A stretch of 64,000 nt of DNA from CALMBW01 sp963779645. GTDB lineage: Bacteria; Actinomycetota; CADDZG01; WHSQ01. The position numbers were made by a program, and so were the translations under genes. Where the stretch lies: positions 620,001 through 684,000 of the forward strand of contig CAVZYX010000015.1 in NCBI GenBank assembly GCA_963779645.1, written 5' to 3'. The notes beneath the pieces were generated by a model. The model was not told the origin of the DNA and did not search any database. It saw only the letters and a list, made by a program, of their open reading frames with translations. Every line of letters starts with the position of its first letter. Within the stretch, counting starts at the first letter, position 1. This document shows positions 62,435 through 64,000 of this stretch, one piece after another.

Positions 62435-63454
62435 TCACTGTTTCGTGTGGTTGCGCATCGCCTTGTGGACGACCTTGGACTTCTGCTTGTGCTCGGCCTG
62501 GGCCCGTAGGTCGTCGGCGCGAGCCGCGTGTTCGACCTCTCGCTGCAGCTTCGAGTAGCTGGCCAGTCGCTCGTAGCCGATGTCGGCCGCGGCCGCGGTG
62601 ACCGCGCAGCCGGGCTCGCCGTCGTGGCGGCAGTCGCGGAAGCGGCAGCCGGCGGCCAGCTCCTCGATCTCGGGAAAGGCCTGGGCCAGGCCCACGGCGG
62701 TGTCGCCGCCCAGGCCGAGGCTGCGGATGCCCGGGGTGTCGACGAGGACGCCACCGGTGGGGACGACGAGCAGGTGGCGGGCGGTCGTGGTGTGGCGGCC
62801 GCGGCCGTCGTCGGCCCGTACCTCCCGGGTGACCTGGACCTCGCGCCCCAGCAGGCGGTTGACGAGCGTCGACTTGCCCACGCCCGAGGCGCCCAGCAGG
62901 ACTGCGGTGCGGTTCGGTCTCAGGTGGTCGGCGACGACGTCCATGCCCTCGCCGCTGCGGGCGCTGGTCGTGAGCACGTCCACGCCCAATGCCCGGGCCT
63001 CGACCGTGGCGATCGCCGACCTGTTCTCGTCGATGGCCTGGTCGGCCTTGGTGAGCACGACCAGCGGGCGGGCGCCGCTGTCCCACGCCAGGACCAGCTC
63101 CCGCTCGAGGCGGTTGAGGTTGAGAGGGCGGTCGAGGGCGGTCAGGACCATGACGACGTCGACGTTGGCGGCCATGACCTGGTCGAGGCGGGTGAGGGCC
63201 GACCACCGGTCGAGCACGGCGACGAGGTCGGCCTCGAGCGGCGACAGCACGACCCAGTCCCCCACCGCGGGCAGGTCGACGGCGCGGGCGGTGCGGGTCT
63301 CACCGTCGTCGGCGACGACGACGCAACGGTCACGGTCGACCCGCACCACGCGGGCCGGCGACTGGTCGGCTTCGGCGACGGAGTGGAAGAGGGTGGCGAC
63401 CCGGTCGTCCCAGCCGAACGGGACGAGCGCGTCAAACGTTTGAAGAGCAGGCAA
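62435..63454 (-). CDS. rsgA: Ribosome small-subunit-dependent GTPase A
   Basis: 339 residues, intact. Circularly permuted GTPase acting late in 30S maturation. OB-fold N-terminus (ARVVRVDRDRCVVVADDGET), then G4 VVLTKADQA, G1 GASGVGKST, G2 in HTTTARHLLVV, G3 DTPGIRS, and a C-terminal zinc site CRFRDCRHDGEPGC. The basic tail binds the ribosome. The start is probably TTG at 63,454 with AAGGAG 8 bases upstream. It lies 39 bases upstream of aceE on the same strand. Confidence 0.92.
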   Translation of the reverse strand: MPALQTFDALVPFGWDDRVATLFHSVAEADQSPARVVRVDRDRCVVVADDGETRTARAVDLPAVGDWVVLSPLEADLVAVLDRWSALTRLDQVMAANVDVVMVLTALDRPLNLNRLERELVLAWDSGARPLVVLTKADQAIDENRSAIATVEARALGVDVLTTSARSGEGMDVVADHLRPNRTAVLLGASGVGKSTLVNRLLGREVQVTREVRADDGRGRHTTTARHLLVVPTGGVLVDTPGIRSLGLGGDTAVGLAQAFPEIEELAAGCRFRDCRHDGEPGCAVTAAAADIGYERLASYSKLQREVEHAARADDLRAQAEHKQKSKVVHKAMRNHTKQ

Positions 63455-63592
63455 CGAAGGAGCTCCTTCGGGAAGGTTTGTGCCCGGCGGACGCGAACGG
63501 ATGACGAGGGCGGCGTGAGCCGCTGACTACACAGTCTCCGGTGTCATGGCGGTCCGGTGCTCGATCCTCCGGGGCCACCTGCCCCGCGTTCG

Positions 63593-63901
63593 TCAGTCTA
63601 TCCCGGCGTGCCACGTCACGTCGGCCTCGACCAGCAGGTCCAGCACCTGGCCGATGGTCCTGTCCCTGCCTACGGGCTCACCCAGCGGCAGGTGTCCCTG
63701 TATCTGGTAGCGGTTCCGGCGACCTTCCTTCTCCTTGACGATGTAGCCCGACTCGGCCAGGTCGGTCACGATCGCGTAGGCGCTGCGCTCGGTGACGTCG
63801 AGCGCGGCGGCGATGTCGCGCAGGCGGACCCCGGGATCGTGGGCGATGCACACGAGCGCTCGGGCGTGGTTGGTGAGGAAGCTCCAGTTCGCGTTCGCCA
63901 T
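63593..63901 (-). CDS. Winged-helix transcriptional regulator
   Basis: 102 residues starting MANANWSFLTNHARALVCIA at the ATG at 63,901 (an in-frame ATG lies 9 bases upstream). Winged-helix order: GVRLRDIAAALDVTERSAYA recognition helices, then the wing GYIVKEKEGRRNRYQI. The C-terminus TIGQVLDLLVEADVTW is a short dimer helix. It resembles MarR/ArsR-type stand-alone wHTH proteins that lack a sensor domain. Its target is unknown. Promoter-like AT-rich DNA lies just upstream. Confidence 0.78.
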   Translation of the reverse strand: MANANWSFLTNHARALVCIAHDPGVRLRDIAAALDVTERSAYAIVTDLAESGYIVKEKEGRRNRYQIQGHLPLGEPVGRDRTIGQVLDLLVEADVTWHAGID

Positions 63902-64000
63902 TGTCAACACTCTAACAATTCCAGGAAATTCATTACCAGTATTTGCTATCTAACCTTCTAGAGTGAGGCCCGAGGGGGCACAGGCAGATACCGAAGAGCT
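63902..64000. promoter_or_regulatory. AT-rich upstream region of the winged-helix gene
   Basis: About 60 bases (63,905-63,962) are much richer in A and T than the surrounding DNA, including CATTACCAGTATTTGCTATC on the plus strand. It is the natural promoter and operator zone of the leftward regulator gene. I could not fix a -35/-10 pair or an inverted repeat. The last 38 bases return to high GC and hold nothing I recognise. Confidence 0.4.

Overview
The window looks like a join of two unrelated genomes. Positions 1 to about 9,980 have moderate GC and a gene set I associate with Acidobacteriota: GlgE, a TreS-maltokinase fusion, a secreted cytochrome c, an amidase and a DUF1338/HglS-type enzyme. 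From about 9,980 to the end the DNA is very GC-rich and the genes are typical of Actinomycetota, perhaps Acidimicrobiia: DUF3499, HyuA/HyuB, homodimeric AceE, SUF genes with a Rieske ferredoxin, two L,D-transpeptidases and CopC-CopD. At the seam a truncated phosphomannomutase runs in frame into the tail of an unrelated protein, which is what an assembly chimera would give. The taxon calls are inference from gene content and composition.

Both halves carry many single-base frameshifts inside otherwise convincing genes. Where I could reconstruct the expected reading, most are one extra base, often next to a G or C run, and they hit essential genes (ftsH, aceE, sufC, sufS, sufU). I read them as consensus errors rather than gene decay. 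Broken genes are therefore given as single spans, with approximate break points.

Layout of the first part: a sigma70-like promoter (369-397), glgE, treS-mak, cytochrome c, amidase, then the DUF1338 gene flanked by two copies of a roughly 150-bp palindrome-ended repeat. Layout of the second part: envelope glycan genes (partial manB, GT2, FAD enzyme, two GT-C membrane proteins; 10-18.4 kb), interrupted at 11.1-12.5 kb by a lower-GC pair (BesD/HalD-like oxygenase and GNAT); DUF1996, zinc ribbon, L,D-transpeptidase, CPBP protease, DUF3499, ftsH, sufD-Rieske-sufC (18.5-26.5 kb); second L,D-transpeptidase and two DUF3105 proteins with extreme low-complexity N-termini (26.5-30.9 kb); redoxin; a leftward run sufC-sufS-sufU-lipoprotein-PEP mutase-MFS (36.7-31.5 kb); glycogen debranching enzyme and S9 peptidase converging on a nested palindrome; a coiled-coil membrane protein with a DUF4231 (SLATT-like) protein; LamG protein, MBL hydrolase, acyl-CoA dehydrogenase; a structured 280-bp gap with a tiny ORF and a strong hairpin; alpha/beta hydrolase; LysR-hyuA-hyuB-D-glutamate cyclase; thiS-thiE; a HhH-GPD protein; a copper block; aceE, rsgA and a winged-helix regulator.

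Functional themes: maltose-1-phosphate/trehalose/alpha-glucan metabolism in the first part; Fe-S cluster assembly, envelope remodelling and a probable D-glutamate/5-oxoproline catabolic operon in the second. Six coding or near-coding minisatellites lie in the second part. I saw no rRNA, tRNA, CRISPR array, transposase or integrase.
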